From Reticulitermes speratus (taxonomy: Eukaryota > Arthropoda > Insecta > Blattodea > Rhinotermitidae), in assembly GCA_021186555.1 (NCBI GenBank), contig JAJKFL010000010.1, positions 21,492,586 through 21,556,585 of the forward strand: 64,000 nucleotides of DNA, read 5' to 3'. The position numbers and the translations under genes are program-made. Position 1 is the first letter of the stretch, and each line of letters starts with the position of its first letter. The notes under the pieces are model-generated. The model was given only the letters and a program-made list of their open reading frames with translations. It was not told the origin of the DNA and made no database searches. Below, piece by piece: positions 10,405 to 20,839 of the stretch.

Positions 10405-12250
10405 GGTTATAAAGATCAGTCAGTTAATGTTGTACAGTGAAATAATCGCTGTTTGTTCTGAGATCCACACAAAACACATAAATACACTGTGTGGACAGAA
10501 CGTAGAATTTGTGAATGTTAAACATGGTGGTACATATAGTAACCACTGGGCTTTAGGTGTGTACATATAAAGATACAGTCCGTACCGCGCAGTAAACACA
10601 CTCCGTCTCAGTTATACAAACCAGTCAGTTAATGTTGTACAGTGAAATAATCGCTGTTTGTTCTGAGATCCACACAAAACACATAAATACAGTCCGTACC
10701 GCGCAGTAAACACACTCCGTCTCAGTTATACAAACCAGTCAGTTAATGCTGTACAGTGAAATAATCGCTGTTTGTTCTGAGATCCACACAAAACACATAA
10801 ATACAGTCCGTACCGCGCAGTAAACACACTCCGTCTCAGTTATACAAACCAGTCAGTTAATGTTGTACAGTGAAATAATCGCTGTTTGTTCTGAGATCCA
10901 CACAAAACACATAAATACAGTCCGTACCGCGCAGTAAACACACTCCGTCTCAGTTATACAAACCAGTCAGTTAATGTTGTACAGTGAAATAATCGCTGTT
11001 TGTTCTGAGATCCACACAAAACACATAAATACAGTCCGTACCGCGCAGTAAACACACTCCGTCTCAGTTATACAAACCAGTCAGTTAATGTTGTACAGTG
11101 AAATAATCGCTGTTTGTTCTGAGATCCACACAAAACACATAAATACAGTCCGTACCGCGCAGTAAACACACTCCGTCTCAGTTTATACAAACCAGTCAGT
11201 TAATGTTGTACAGTGAAATAATCGCTGTTTGTTCTGAGATCCACACAAAACACATAAATACAGTCCGTACCGCGCAGTAAACACACTCCGTCTCAGTTAT
11301 ACAAACCAGTCAGTTAATGTTGTACAGTGAAATAATCGCTGTTTGTTCTGAGATCCACACAAAACACATAAATACAGTCCGTACCGCGCAGTAAACACAC
11401 TCCGTCTCAGTTATACAAACCAGTCAGTTAATGTTGTACAGTGAAATAATCGCTGTTTGTTCTGAGATCCACACAAAACACATAAATACAGTCCGTACCG
11501 CGCAGTAAACACACTCCGTCTCAGTTATACAAACCAGTCAGTTAATGCTGTACAGTGAAATAATCGCTGTTTGTTCTGAGATCCACACAAAACACATAAA
11601 TTCAGTCCGTACCGCGCAGTAAACACACTCCGTCTCAGTAATACAAACCAGTCAGTTAATGCTGTACAGTGAAATAATCGCTGTTTGTTCTGAGATCCAC
11701 ACAAAACACATAAATTCAGTCCGTACCGCGCAGTAAACACACTCCGTCTCAGTTATACAAACCAGTCAGTTAATGCTGTACAGTGAAATAATCGCTGTTT
11801 GTTCTGAGATCCACACAAAACACATAAATTCAGTCCGTACCGCGCAGTAAACACACTCCGTCTCAGTTATACAAACCAGTCAGTTAATGTTGTACAGTGA
11901 AATAATCGCTGTTTGTTCTGAGATCCACACAAAAACATAAATTCAGTCCGTACCGCGCAGTAAACACACTCCGTCTCAGTTATACAACCAGTCAGTTAAT
12001 GCTGTACAGTGAAATAATCGCTGTTTGTTCTGAGATCCACACAAAACACATAAATACAGTCCGTACCGCGCAGTAAACACACTCCGTCTCAGTTATACAA
12101 ACCAGTCAGTTAATGCTGTACAGTGAAATAATCGCTGTTTGTTCTGAGATCCACACAAAACACATAAATACACTGTGTGGGCAGAACGTAGAATTTTTGG
12201 ATTTTAAAACTGGTGGTACACATGGTAACCATTGTGCTTTAGAGAGCTAA
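10405..12250 (+). mobile_element. composite satellite-carrying element (114-bp units)
   Basis: A partial unit (10405-10484) runs into a tail-like segment (10485 to about 10553, ACTGTGTGGACAGAACG... ACCACTGGGCTTTAG). Immediately afterwards a short remnant of a head leads into the main 14-unit array. The right tail (12171-12250) ends GTGCTTTAGAGAGCTAA, close to the TTAGAGAGTTAA expected from other copies. The order tail-then-head indicates two elements joined head to tail, with the intervening terminal repeats mostly lost. Confidence 0.6.
10576..12170 (+). repeat. 114-bp satellite array, 14 units
   Basis: Unit starts CAGTCCGTACCGCGCAGTAA and ends CACACAAAACACATAAATA; starts at 10576, 10690, 10804 and so on. 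Units differ at few sites: ATGTTGTAC versus ATGCTGTAC, and AAATACAG versus AAATTCAG in a run of neighbours around 11.6-11.95 kb, which points to local amplification of variant blocks. The unit is 38 codons long, so frames can stay open across units; the minus frame at 11525-11740 is one such by-product. Confidence 0.97.
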
Positions 12251-13101
12251 ATGGACCCTGTACATATGACAGGTAGACTGTAATCATAATATAAATTTTG
12301 CTCCAGTAACATGAAATTTAACAAATCACAGTTCGTGTTTGAAAACGTTCTAAGAATAAACCTACTATTTTTTTTCAGCGTGTTAATAATTTCTTTGCGT
12401 CGTAACAGAAGGGCAAGTACCCCCGTGTCAAAAACCTTTACAAACTCCAGAACAGCCTTACACGCCGCACGTTGCATGCACGTGCAGTTTTATCACGCTA
12501 TATCAACTATAGTATTGGACATAACATAGAGGAAAATAGTCACTGCCGAAATTTGTAGATCAAAAACTGAAGAATCTAGAACTGGTCTAGCCGGTTTGTC
12601 GCCGGTACCTGTCAACTGATTTTAATTGGCAGTGTTTAGACACAGAATAACTGTCTGTGTGTATCTGTGTGTCTACATTATACAGGGTGATCATACAAAG
12701 TTTATTTGATGCCCTTTCTTCAAACATGGTTTATTATACAGCCTCGAATATGAGGATGATTGTGAATTAATGTGGAAGGATCCGGTATTTTCTTAAGACA
12801 CTATCTCATCACACAATCATAAGTGAATATTATATTTAGAAGTGATTATCATAAATTCAACCGAAAATTGAAAACCCGGTGCCATATATTATGATTTCCC
12901 GCTTGACAGAAAAAGATGTTTTGTGATATATTCAGAACCTACCGTTGGTTGTAGAATAATTGTTTTAAATTTAAATGCATATCAACAGATGTATCAAACT
13001 TTTTAATTTTTCTCATCTTGGCTTACTGAAAGCTATTCGGAACTAAAAATAAGCCTTGTACATTCAGGTGGTGTTAATACGTAGGAATAGTTAGAAAAAT
13101 G
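12251..13101. other. unassigned sequence
   Basis: No gene recognised. ATACAGGGTGATCATACAAA near 12680 resembles the start of a mariner-type terminal repeat, but I found no partner. Confidence 0.4.
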
Positions 13102-13290
13102 TACAGTCGATCCCGCTTATAACGACATCGGTTTAACCGACACCTCGTCTATAACGTCAGATCTTCTGTGATACCAATTAATTCCTCACTCTTAAACATA
13201 ACATTATACCCCTCGGTTATAACAACACTCGTTCATAACGACACAAAGTATTCAGTCTCTCTCATGACGTTATAACCGAGTTCGGCTGTA
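13102..13290. mobile_element. pogo/Tigger-like MITE, copy 1
   Basis: Starts TACAGTCGATCCCGCTTATAA and ends with the inverted counterpart (TTATAACCGAGTTCGGCTGTA). The termini resemble the CAGTCGAACCTCG.TATAACGA ends of pogo/Tigger elements, with a TA target site. Several internal TATAACGACA motifs are present. A second copy lies at 27979-28166. About 189 bp, no coding capacity. Confidence 0.75.
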
Positions 13291-13963
13291 TTTAATAAAT
13301 CGTGGAAGGGATTTAATACAAACGTTTATTTCCCACCCTACTATAAATGTATTTATTTGTGTTTTAGAGCTACCGTACTGCAGGTCTATTTGACCTGAAG
13401 CGAAGGTTACTCGCCCAATTAAGCCATTTACATACTCAGATTTTCATCTCGTCGTTGGCTGTCACGGCCGTAATCCTAGGTGAGCCAACATTACGTGACT
13501 TGTCTTTCAAACCTTATCGCCTGCCAAGATGTGATTTATGGCTCTTAGAGTATAATGTAGGAGATGGCGTGTCCTGAAACTTGTCTGGAGGTACCATATA
13601 AAATCACGAAAACATCAATCTGAGTAGTGAGCCTGAACGGAAAGTGAAGTGTATTTGGCTGTGAAGAAAACGCGAACATGGCTGGCAAATAACGTTGGAT
13701 TTCTTTCCTTTGATAGATGACGTCTGTGCATAATTGTCAGTCCCATAAATTGCATATCGGTTTGAGCATCTTGGATACGAAATGCAAGTTTATTGCCGCA
13801 GTGTTTTGGCATATATCAAGATAGATTACTTATATCTTACAGACTTCTCAAACAAAAGAATTACCTCATACTGCGATACACATAATAAAGACAGTACTTT
13901 TGTAGTACTTGTCGGGAGATTTTGTTATATTATTTCTTTAATTATGATTTTCATATACGTACA
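13291..13963. other. unassigned sequence
   Basis: No supported gene or repeat. Minus frame 13615-13812 and plus frame 13782-14108 are not supported; the latter runs into a SINE. Confidence 0.4.
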
Positions 13964-14214
13964 TTTTTTTTTTCAATGGCTCGTACAGCCCTTTAGTGGG
14001 CCTAGGCCTCCTCATTATCGAGGCTTCACGATCACACACTCAGACACACCACATTCGGTAGGACTCCTCTGGACGAGTGATCAGCCCGTCGCAGAGACCT
14101 CTATCTGACAACAACACTAACAACAGACAGACATCCATGCCCCCGGTGGGATTCGAACCCACAATCCCAACAAGCGAACGGCCGCAGACCAACGCCTTAG
14201 ACCGCGAGGCCACT
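13964..14214 (-). mobile_element. tRNA-derived SINE, family A, full length
   Basis: On the minus strand: a tRNA-like head with A box (TGGCC.CGCGGTCTAAGGCG type) and B box GGGTTCGAATCCCACC, a body with GTCTGTTG...GTAGAGGTCTCTGCGACGGG and CTCGTCCAGAGGAGTCCTACC, an end with GGCCTAGGCCC and GGCTGT..GAGCCATTG, and an A tail (T run at 13964-13973). About 250 bp. Such SINEs are transcribed by RNA polymerase III and moved by a partner LINE. Confidence 0.92.
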
Positions 14215-14242
14215 ATACATACACCTACTCGTATATAAAAAT

Positions 14243-14518
14243 GGTAAAATTTTCACCCTGTAACAGACCATGAAGGCCCAGAGGGGTAGTAGAGGTTTAG
14301 TCCTATTCTGTCTTTATCCTAGGCGCTGGATGAGGGTGGGGGTGAAAGCCACGCTTTAACCCCGGGAAAGAGACCCGGTAACAATTGTAACGAAGGCTGG
14401 GTGGACCGCAGGACCGGTTTGGATGGGTGCGGAAAATTTCCCCCCAACGGGATTCGATCCCCCGGACCGTCCAGCCCGTAGCTAGTCGCTATAACGACTG
14501 AGCATCCCAGCCCACCCT
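14243..14518 (-). mobile_element. tRNA-derived SINE, family C
   Basis: Minus strand: tRNA-like head with GCTCAGTCGTTATAGCGAC and B box GGGGGATCGAATCCCGTTG, a body with TTTCCGCACCC, GTTAAAGCGTGG and ATAAAGACAGAATAGGACTA, and an end at GGGCCTTCATGG.CTGTTACAGGGTG. Same family as the intact copy at 24181-24467; this copy is diverged. Confidence 0.88.
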
Positions 14519-14763
14519 ACAGTATAAGTATATACTTTCACATATACACGCTTTGATATGTATATAGGGAATTATATAGACAATTGTCGCTAGTGACTTC
14601 CTGTCGGCTCGCTTACTTAAAAATACTTCGACGTGCAGTGAACAAAGTGTCTGTTAGGTGTGACGCGTCTTCGCGCGCGAAGGATGACATTTATAGCAGT
14701 TTTTCTGCATATACAATTAGACCAAACATTATCAGGTAATTGTCTTACGCAAGGACTGATTTT

Positions 14764-14804
14764 TTCCTTGATGATGGACCAGTAAGGTCCGAAACAGATA
14801 GGAA
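14764..14804 (+). ncRNA. hammerhead-like motif with a core change
   Basis: Stem I TTCC (14764-14767) pairs with GGAA (14801-14804). The core reads TTGATGA at 14768-14774, that is C3 replaced by T. Then an extra T, stem II GGACC/GGTCC with loop AGTAA, GAAA at 14791-14794 and A14800 at the cleavage position. C3 is essential in hammerheads, so this copy is probably inactive although both stems still pair. Confidence 0.45.
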
Positions 14805-15263
14805 TGTAGCGTGTTTTCTGAATTATTATTGTGAAAGTGTGGCAATTTGAGTTTATTTGTTGGTTCATATTAAAAAACAATTCCAGCAACGTCTTTAGAC
14901 GTGGTACACAGAATTTCTACGAAAATATGTCGAGAATAATATCCAGATTTGGTTAAAATCGCACAAAATTATCGGGGCACTTCTACATGAAGACCTACTT
15001 ACGTCGTATTGTTGCCGGCGACATAAATTCGCCATAGAAGCATTGTTGTGCAACACGCAACATTTTTATATACTTGACAGTGACATGTAGCTCAACAATA
15101 CACACAGAATACATTGTTGCTGTTCCATTCGAACAGTGGCTATATGAACGCGCGCACAATGTTACGTTGTGCTTATGTTGCCTGTCTTAATAATGCAGCG
15201 TATTGTAAACTGTAGCTTGTGGCGCGCATTATGTGTGACAATTGTAATTTGTGGAAAATAGGT
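14805..15263. other. unassigned sequence
   Basis: No gene or named repeat recognised. It may include the tail of the element bearing the preceding motif. Confidence 0.35.
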
Positions 15264-15388
15264 TTTGTCAGGTGAATTTTTCTGTGAACCAATTGTCCTC
15301 TGGACTTTGTCCATCGTCCGGATAAGCTATTAAAATATGATATAAAAATCACGACGTTTCGGAAGTCCAGAAGACAATTGATTCTCAA
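15264..15388 (-). mobile_element. single arm of a hammerhead-bearing foldback family
   Basis: Matches one arm of the foldback at 22011-22282: CCAATTGTC.T.TGGACTTTGT.CATCGTC then ATAAAAATCAC.ACGTTTCGGAAG. The inverted partner is reduced to GTCCAGAAGACAATTG..TCTCAA at 15365-15388, so most of the palindrome has been deleted. A palindromic MITE sits directly beside it. Confidence 0.6.
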
Positions 15389-15469
15389 TACAGGGCATAC
15401 ACAAAATAATGTGCGGTTTCAACAGTATTCACTGTTGAAACCGCACCATTCTTTTGTGTATGCCCTGTA
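15389..15469. mobile_element. 81-bp palindromic MITE, copy 1
   Basis: Starts TACAGGGCATACACAAAATA and ends in the inverse, TTTTGTGTATGCCCTGTA. Inner arms are GTGCGGTTTCAACAGT and ACTGTTGAAACCGCACC, leaving a few bases of loop. TA at each end suggests a Tc1/mariner-type target site. Other copies are at 20242, 20332 and 56890. Confidence 0.88.
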
Positions 15470-16184
15470 TTGTACACCATTGTCAGAACTTTTAGAATTT
15501 TTCTGTGTTTGCCATGTTGAAATTATGAACTGTGTGTTAATGACGTAAGACCTTGCTATTGATAATATAACGAGTACACTTTGTCTTCTGTCTGTTTAAT
15601 GCTTCCGCCGAGAATTCATATCACGTATTTCCCTTACAAGAGTGGCACGGTTCTAAATTCCCGGTAGACATATGCTACATGTACAATAAGATATCTGTGA
15701 CAGCTGCAGTGATCATAGACACGTTAAAAATACACCCTGTAGTTTATAAACATTTTTCGGGATATGAATGACACCAGATTCCCAGAGTTTGAAATGACAA
15801 AACTGACTGTAGATAATCCAATTTTGTGCGAGTTATTTCGTCATTTGCGGGCATCGAACCTATATACAGTGATGCCGATGTCGTTGTTTATGTATATAAT
15901 GGTCACTGCTCTTTCAGCCAAATTAAATGATTTACAAATTTATTGAATATATGCTATATGCACAAATTTGTCAGAGTTGTGTTAAATCAGATTCATATGT
16001 TTATTTGTCAGTCATTGTATATTTGTCATATGTCAATGTGCGTTTTACTGGCTTTACGAAGTTACGGTAATTTGTTTGTAACCGTTTAGCGTATTTATCA
16101 ATAACAAATCAATGATATTTATCAATATCAATATCAATTTGTCGTGTGTTTGTGTTGTATATTTCCGGGGTATTGCCCTTGGTT
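15470..16184. other. unassigned sequence
   Basis: No gene or repeat recognised. The 60-codon frame at 15764-15946 has no known motif. Confidence 0.4.
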
Positions 16185-16438
16185 GCCGATTTCAATGGCC
16201 GTGCGGTCTAAGGTCTGCGGCCGCTCTCTTGCTGGGATTGCGGGTTCGAATACCGCCGGGGGTATGGATGTCTGTCTCTTGTGAGTGTCGTGTGTTGTCA
16301 GGTAGAGGTCTCTGCGACGGGCTGATCACTCGTCCAGAGTAGTCCTACCGTGTGTGGTGTGTCTAAAGTGTGATCGCGAAGCCTCGAAAAATGAGGAGGC
16401 CTAGGCCCCCTAGGGGCTGTCGAGCCATAGGAAAAAAA
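16185..16438 (+). mobile_element. tRNA-derived SINE, family A
   Basis: Head GCCGATTTCAATGGCCGTGC, B box GGGTTCGAATACCGCC, conserved body and end (GGCCTAGGCCCCCTAGGGGC), then an A-rich tail at 16431-16438. The head lacks about ten bases in the anticodon arm region relative to other copies. The 76-codon frame overlapping it is a by-product. Confidence 0.9.
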
Positions 16439-16786
16439 TGCTTTGTTATGAACGCCCTGTGCTTGTCTGTTGAACGAAGGCTAACTAGCGAACTGTATCT
16501 GCTCTAAATTCAATTACATTTTCCAATAATAACATTGTTACTCCAAATTGAAACACACGTGGAATACCCGCAAGGACACCCTGTATATGTTACTAAATTC
16601 CCCAAATGTTTGTATCCTTGAAACGACACCACACTCAATATCAGACGGTCCAAAGTCCCAAATATAATGAATCTTAATCATGTATTTACTACAGACAGTA
16701 ATCGATAAATAATCGATAGTAATTAATTGCTGTTGATAAAAATCGGCCTGTCGTGTCACCCATGAACTCGCACCAATCGCATTGTA
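16439..16786. other. unassigned sequence
   Basis: No gene recognised. GACACCCTGTATATG near 16576-16590 looks like an inverted transposon end, but its element could not be delimited. Confidence 0.35.
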
Positions 16787-17090
16787 TAGGGTGTTCAAAA
16801 AGAATTAGCCCGTAGACAACACATGTTTTTTCAGTAAATTATAAAAATCATTTAATGTGTAGGACATTATGGTTTGGGCACGTAAGTGCACATGGCGAAT
16901 CGTGTTACGAACACCTTTTAGTGTCTCATTTGATATTCCGTCTACTGTCGGCTGAATGTTGACCTGTAACTCGTCTTGTGTATGAGAGTCATGTTAATAC
17001 AGTGTTCTTTTTAAATATCTGCAAAAGGAAATCTGTTGTGCTGAGGTCTGGAGATCTGGGTGGTCATAATTTTTAAATCAGCTACCCATC
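16787..17090 (-). pseudogene. mariner-type transposase remnant, C-terminal part
   Basis: On the minus strand the sequence encodes PPRSPDLSTTDFL, the conserved block around the last catalytic acid of a mariner/DDE_3 family, then after at least one frameshift TLIH..DELQ and LQVNIQPTVDGISNETL...RHVHLRAQTIM, ending at a stop. This is followed by the transposon end (AGGGTGTTCAAAAAGAATTA on the plus strand at 16788). The N-terminal two thirds are missing. Non-functional. Confidence 0.7.
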
Positions 17091-17427
17091 AAACACAGAC
17101 TCGAAGCAATCCAACGAGGTGCGGGATACGTGGGTACTCCTTCTATTGTGTTACGTTTTTGAACAGACTCTATAAGGTAGGTGGATTACCCAAAGATGAT
17201 ATCAGTCAAATGGGGAAGGATTAACAAATAACGATGTATTAGGTAGGGGTCATCATGTGCCTGGAGGGTTCGAAAAAACCACGAAAGTCCTTAGGATATC
17301 CGGTGATACATCCAAGATTCGCTTCAGGCACCTTCCGGATAAACTTCAGATGTGTTACCGATTGAGCCAACGTGCTGGGTGGACGTAGTTTAGACGCGTT
17401 AAGTACATTGAGAGTTTCTGTACCCAT
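17091..17427. other. unassigned sequence
   Basis: May contain more decayed transposon, but no block is recognisable. Confidence 0.35.
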
Positions 17428-17770
17428 TACCAGGCATTTTCTGGGTGATCAAATCGGAAGAATGAGATTGGCGGAACATGTTGCACGTATGGGGGAGAAG
17501 AGAGGTGCTTACAGGGTTTTGGTATGGAAACCTGAGGAAGAAGTGCAGTTGGAAGACCTAGTTGTAAATGTGAGAATTATATTAAAATGCATATTCAGAA
17601 TGTTGGGAGGAGGGAGAGAGGGCTTAGACTGGATCTATCTCTTTCAGGGTAGGTGGAGTTGGTGGGCGCTTGTAAATGCGGTAATGACCTTCGGGTTCCA
17701 TAAAATGCGGGGAATTTCTTGAACTGTTAGCTTCTGAAGAAAGCACTCTGCTCCAAGGAGTTACTTATTA
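17428..17770 (+). pseudogene. LINE reverse-transcriptase C-terminus, decayed
   Basis: The 116-codon frame at 17372-17722 contains [26 protein letters not shown], a variant of the LINE C-terminal block at 23286-23805. The next lines are out of frame. The 3' UTR follows (TGCGGGGAATTTCTTG, TGTTAGCTTCTGAAGAAAGC) and ends GAGTTACTTATTAG. 5'-truncated and mutated. Confidence 0.8.
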
Positions 17771-18015
17771 GTGCACTGAAGGTGACTTATGCGTGTCGGC
17801 GGGCGTGGCGGCATTTATTTCACGTCAACAGCTCTCCGATCTAAGTCTCGTGGTTCAGACAGCAGATATTGCTGCACATATCTTGTTCGATCCGTAATTT
17901 TCAGCTAATGAACCCTCGGCTAGAAAGAACGGGACACAAAACGAACGATTACTTGCATGGAGAGCCTATCACCAAGATCAGCATGCACACCATTGATTTA
18001 CGTGTTGTTTGCCTT
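17771..18015. other. unassigned sequence
   Basis: Nothing recognised. Confidence 0.3.
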
Positions 18016-18245
18016 TAGTTTTCGGCTTCAAAACGGGAACCTATTGCCCTATTGCGCAGGCCTTTGGTGGCGTAGCGCTGTAGGCTGTCGGTCAGGAGGA
18101 GGGGCGGGTGAGGGGTGCCTCAGGCCTGCGCAGAGATGTCTCTTCTCCTCACCCCGCTGGTTCCCATCATTACCGACTTTACTGGTCCTGCCCTAAACAG
18201 GCCCCAAACCCCGGACCTCCTCTTGGAGTTTCACTCGTGTCGTAC
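18016..18245. other. GC-rich island, possible promoter or CpG-type region
   Basis: A sharp rise in G+C inside AT-rich DNA: GGAGGAGGGGCGGGTGAGGG near 18091-18110 contains a GC-box-like GGGGCGGG. An inverted pair TGCGCAGGCCT / AGGCCTGCGCA brackets it (about 18053 and 18122). The next 400 bases are GT-rich and UTR-like, but I find no coding exon. It could equally be an unrecognised transposable element. Confidence 0.3.
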
Positions 18246-19159
18246 GTAGCCTAACTGCTTCTTCCGTTTACGTGCTTCGCGCTGTCTTGTTGCAAGTGTT
18301 TATATGTATTATAAGTGTTTGTTATCTGTGTATGTGTCTTCGTACCGTGGCGAAACACTTTTTCTACGCATCGCAATACAACAGGAGTTCAGTCCGTGAG
18401 AGTTAAAAAGTGTTTTGTATGCAGTTACGGGTGGATATTGTTTGAAATTTAGAAAGCATTGTTGCAAAATGAATCTACATTTATTTCGTTAAGATTGTTG
18501 TGGTATATGTTTGTGTTAGCTGAGTAGTTGTTTGCATTAAAACGGCACGTGAGCAGTGATAAAATTTTGTTTTTGTTTTAAATTTATGAACATCGCAGTT
18601 GTTCCGTATAAAACATGTGCTTTCAGTATATACGGGTTATATTATTGCTGAATACACACAGGCTTAGTGACTAGTTCGAAAAAAAGAATTGTTTTGTTAA
18701 TTAGAAAAATATATAGGTTATGTTAGAATAAACAGACAGTTTTTTATGTAGTCTCAGAGTCAGTTTAAGAATTAACATCTATCAAGTAATGTGCTGTACA
18801 GTTCCTGGTGTTAATAGTTAACAGAAATACAGTACGGATATCAGGCTTTTATTGTTTCATGTGTAAGCTGCCTATTTGAGTTAGAGACAGTGTGCAAGGT
18901 AGCTGTGTTAAAATCGGTTGATAATATTAAAGATGCAATAAGAATCACGGGAGCCTTCCGAAGTGTTGAGTGTGTTGGCTTTAACCGCACACACACACAC
19001 ACAATCACCGAAACTCTGCAAAAGTCGCCACGTATTTCGTAGAAGAACAACTTAGTCTGCAGTCCAGCGCGAAATGTAAATATGACAGTTATTGTTTTGT
19101 GTTATTTATAGCGTGCATATTGTTATAATTAATACATTAACCAAATTATGCATTTAATG
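18246..19159. other. unassigned sequence
   Basis: No gene recognised. A short CA repeat lies near 18988-19002. The minus frame 18841-19050 is not supported. Confidence 0.35.
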
Positions 19160-19514
19160 AAATAAATTCAAAAGTAAGTATGAAATTCCTACGTGTTTCG
19201 GCACCGGGGTGCAAACGTCAGGGAGTTATCTGAAGAAAGGATTACAATTCCAACACGCTCTATCTAGGTATTGTCTCCCCCTTCTTAAAACGATTAAAAT
19301 TACAAAATTATATTCATAAAATTACAACATTGTAATTTTATGAATATTAATTTTGTATATTTTGGAATTTTAAAATTCTAATCATTTTAAGAAGGGGGAC
19401 ACAATACCTAGATAAGCTGTTGTGATTGTACTCCTTTGTTCAGAATAATTCCCTGATGATGGCACCTCGGTGCCGAAACATGTAGGAGTTTTATACTTGC
19501 TTCTGAATTTATTT
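19160..19514. mobile_element. 355-bp foldback element with hammerhead-like motifs on both arms
   Basis: The left arm (AAATAAATTCA... CTAGGTATTGTCTCCCCCTTCTT...) is repeated inverted on the right (AAGAAGGGGGACACAATACCTAG... TGAATTTATTTT), with the centre near 19330. The right arm has a complete hammerhead-like motif on the plus strand. The left arm has one on the minus strand (19186-19225) with changes (CTGACGT in the core, weakened stem II). The whole would fold into one long hairpin. No protein is encoded. Probably non-autonomous and Penelope/retrozyme-related, by inference from the motif. Confidence 0.7.
19447..19490 (+). ncRNA. hammerhead-like motif, complete core
   Basis: Stem I AATTCC (19447-19452) pairs with GGAGTT (19485-19490), including one G-U. 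CTGATGA at 19453-19459, extra T, stem II GGCAC/GTGCC with loop CTCG, GAAA at 19475-19478, palindromic ACATGT at 19478-19483, and A19484 at the cleavage position. One of the best copies in the window. Confidence 0.6.
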
Positions 19515-19633
19515 TATTAAGTTCATAAATTTGTTGATGTATTAATTAATGACAGTTCTTGTTTTAACTTTATTTGTAACTTTGTGATAAAAAAAAAACA
19601 ATAATATAGAAATAACCCGTCAGTCACAAATAA

Positions 19634-19860
19634 TAATGTTTGTTATATGTATTAGAATATGCTTACAACATGTTTCGGCCGTATTAGACCATCGTCAGGT
19701 AAAAGAGATACAAAATATATAAAGATTTATGCACTAAACAACTTACAGCGCATTAGTCCTTCTTAGTATTGGTTTTTGTATCTCTGCTACCTCTGGCGAT
19801 GGCCTATTACGGCCGAAACATGTTGTTAACAAATTCTAATACATGTAATAAACATTTTTA
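19634..19860. mobile_element. 227-bp foldback element with paired hammerhead-like motifs
   Basis: Inverted arms: ATGTTTGTTATATGTATTAG... on the left and ...CTAATACATGTAATAAACAT on the right. The left arm carries a minus-strand motif (see 19662-19703). The right arm carries a plus-strand copy with CTGGCGA (A6 changed to G), stem II GGCC/GGCC, GAAA and ACATGT. It differs in sequence from the neighbouring foldback but has the same architecture. Confidence 0.7.
19662..19703 (-). ncRNA. hammerhead-like motif, complete core
   Basis: Minus strand: stem I TTTAC pairs with GTAAG (one G-U); CTGACGA, extra T, stem II GGTC/GGCC (one U-G) with loop TAATAC, GAAA, ACATGT, and T at the cleavage position. 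All strictly conserved hammerhead core positions are present apart from the inserted nucleotide. Confidence 0.6.
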
Positions 19861-20241
19861 GTTGTGATTGACGGGGTTTTCTATATTATATGATATTTAC
19901 TGTTCATTTTAGTGTAGATAAAATTAGGAATTAATACAGTGTTAGTCCGCAAAAAAAATGACTTAGTTGTATCGAATTTTTGTGTCACTTGAAACAAAGC
20001 AACATTGATGCTGTGTGTTCTGTTTTGTTCCGAGAAGGAAGTTGTGTGTTGCTAATGACAATACAGTTACAAACTGTTACATAGGCAGATATATCTTGCC
20101 ACTCGCATGTAACGTTCAGTAATTGTAGTATGCGGCATAATTACAAGTGTGACAAATATAAGGCAGAAAACATGGTGAAATTTTATACCGATATATATAT
20201 ATATATATAGATATATATATATATTATATATATATAATCTA
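19861..20241. repeat. unassigned sequence ending in a TA microsatellite
   Basis: No gene to about 20190. From 20190 to 20238 the sequence is almost pure TA dinucleotides with two interruptions. Two palindromic MITEs sit immediately downstream, as expected for TA-targeting elements. Confidence 0.7.
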
Positions 20242-20323
20242 TACAGGGCATACACAAACGAATGGTGCGGATTACTATGTATTTAGTATGGAAACCGCAC
20301 CATTCTTTTGTGTATTCCCTGTA
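20242..20323. mobile_element. 82-bp palindromic MITE, copy 2
   Basis: TACAGGGCATACACAAACGA at the left and CTTTTGTGTATTCCCTGTA-type inverse at the right. The central arms carry GGTGCGGATTACTA and a mismatched TAGTATGGAAACCGCACC. It sits within TA repeats. Confidence 0.9.
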
Positions 20324-20331
20324 TATATATA

Positions 20332-20413
20332 TACAGAGTATACACAAAAAAATGGTGCGGGTTCAATAGGCATTTCTATTGAAACCGCACCATTCTTTTG
20401 TGTATGCCCTGTA
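20332..20413. mobile_element. 82-bp palindromic MITE, copy 3
   Basis: Same family as the element eight bases upstream, separated only by TA repeats. Left end TACAGAGTATACACAAAA, right end TTTTGTGTATGCCCTGTA, arms GGTGCGGGTTCAATAG / CTATTGAAACCGCACC. Confidence 0.9.
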
Positions 20414-20754
20414 TATATATAATTGAATCAGATAGAACAACAACTGAAGAAATACAAATAATATTTCATAAAATTACATATCTTGACAACGACCCAAGGT
20501 ATAATTCAAGGCCTTTCCATAAACGTGGAATTATTTTCTGCATGAAAACTGATTGAGCGATGTGTAGCTTAGGTTAATATGTCCTATTTGAAGCAAGACA
20601 ATCCAAATTTGAAACTGTGGTCCATTTATCGACCCATTTTATGTAGTATATTTTATGCATTATTTTCATAGCTTACTACTACTTACTATATAAAATGAAA
20701 AAAAAAAAACCACACTGTATATTTTAAATAGACGCCTCAGATAATTCCATTATA
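20414..20754. other. unassigned sequence
   Basis: AT-rich, with a poly-A run at 20699-20709. Nothing recognised. Confidence 0.35.
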
Positions 20755-20839
20755 TACCGGGTGGCGCAAAAGTCACTTGACAGTCGATGATTAACAATAG
20801 AAAGGCCGTGTCAAGTGATTTTTTGCGCCACTCTCTGTA
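20755..20839. mobile_element. 85-bp MITE with mariner-like ends
   Basis: TACCGGGTGGCGCAAAAGTC followed by ACTTGACA at the left; TGTCAAGTGA then TTTTTTGCGCCACTCTCTGTA at the right. The terminal inverted repeats of about 28 bp start and end at TA. A 103-codon frame beginning inside the right end (20815) is spurious. Confidence 0.75.
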
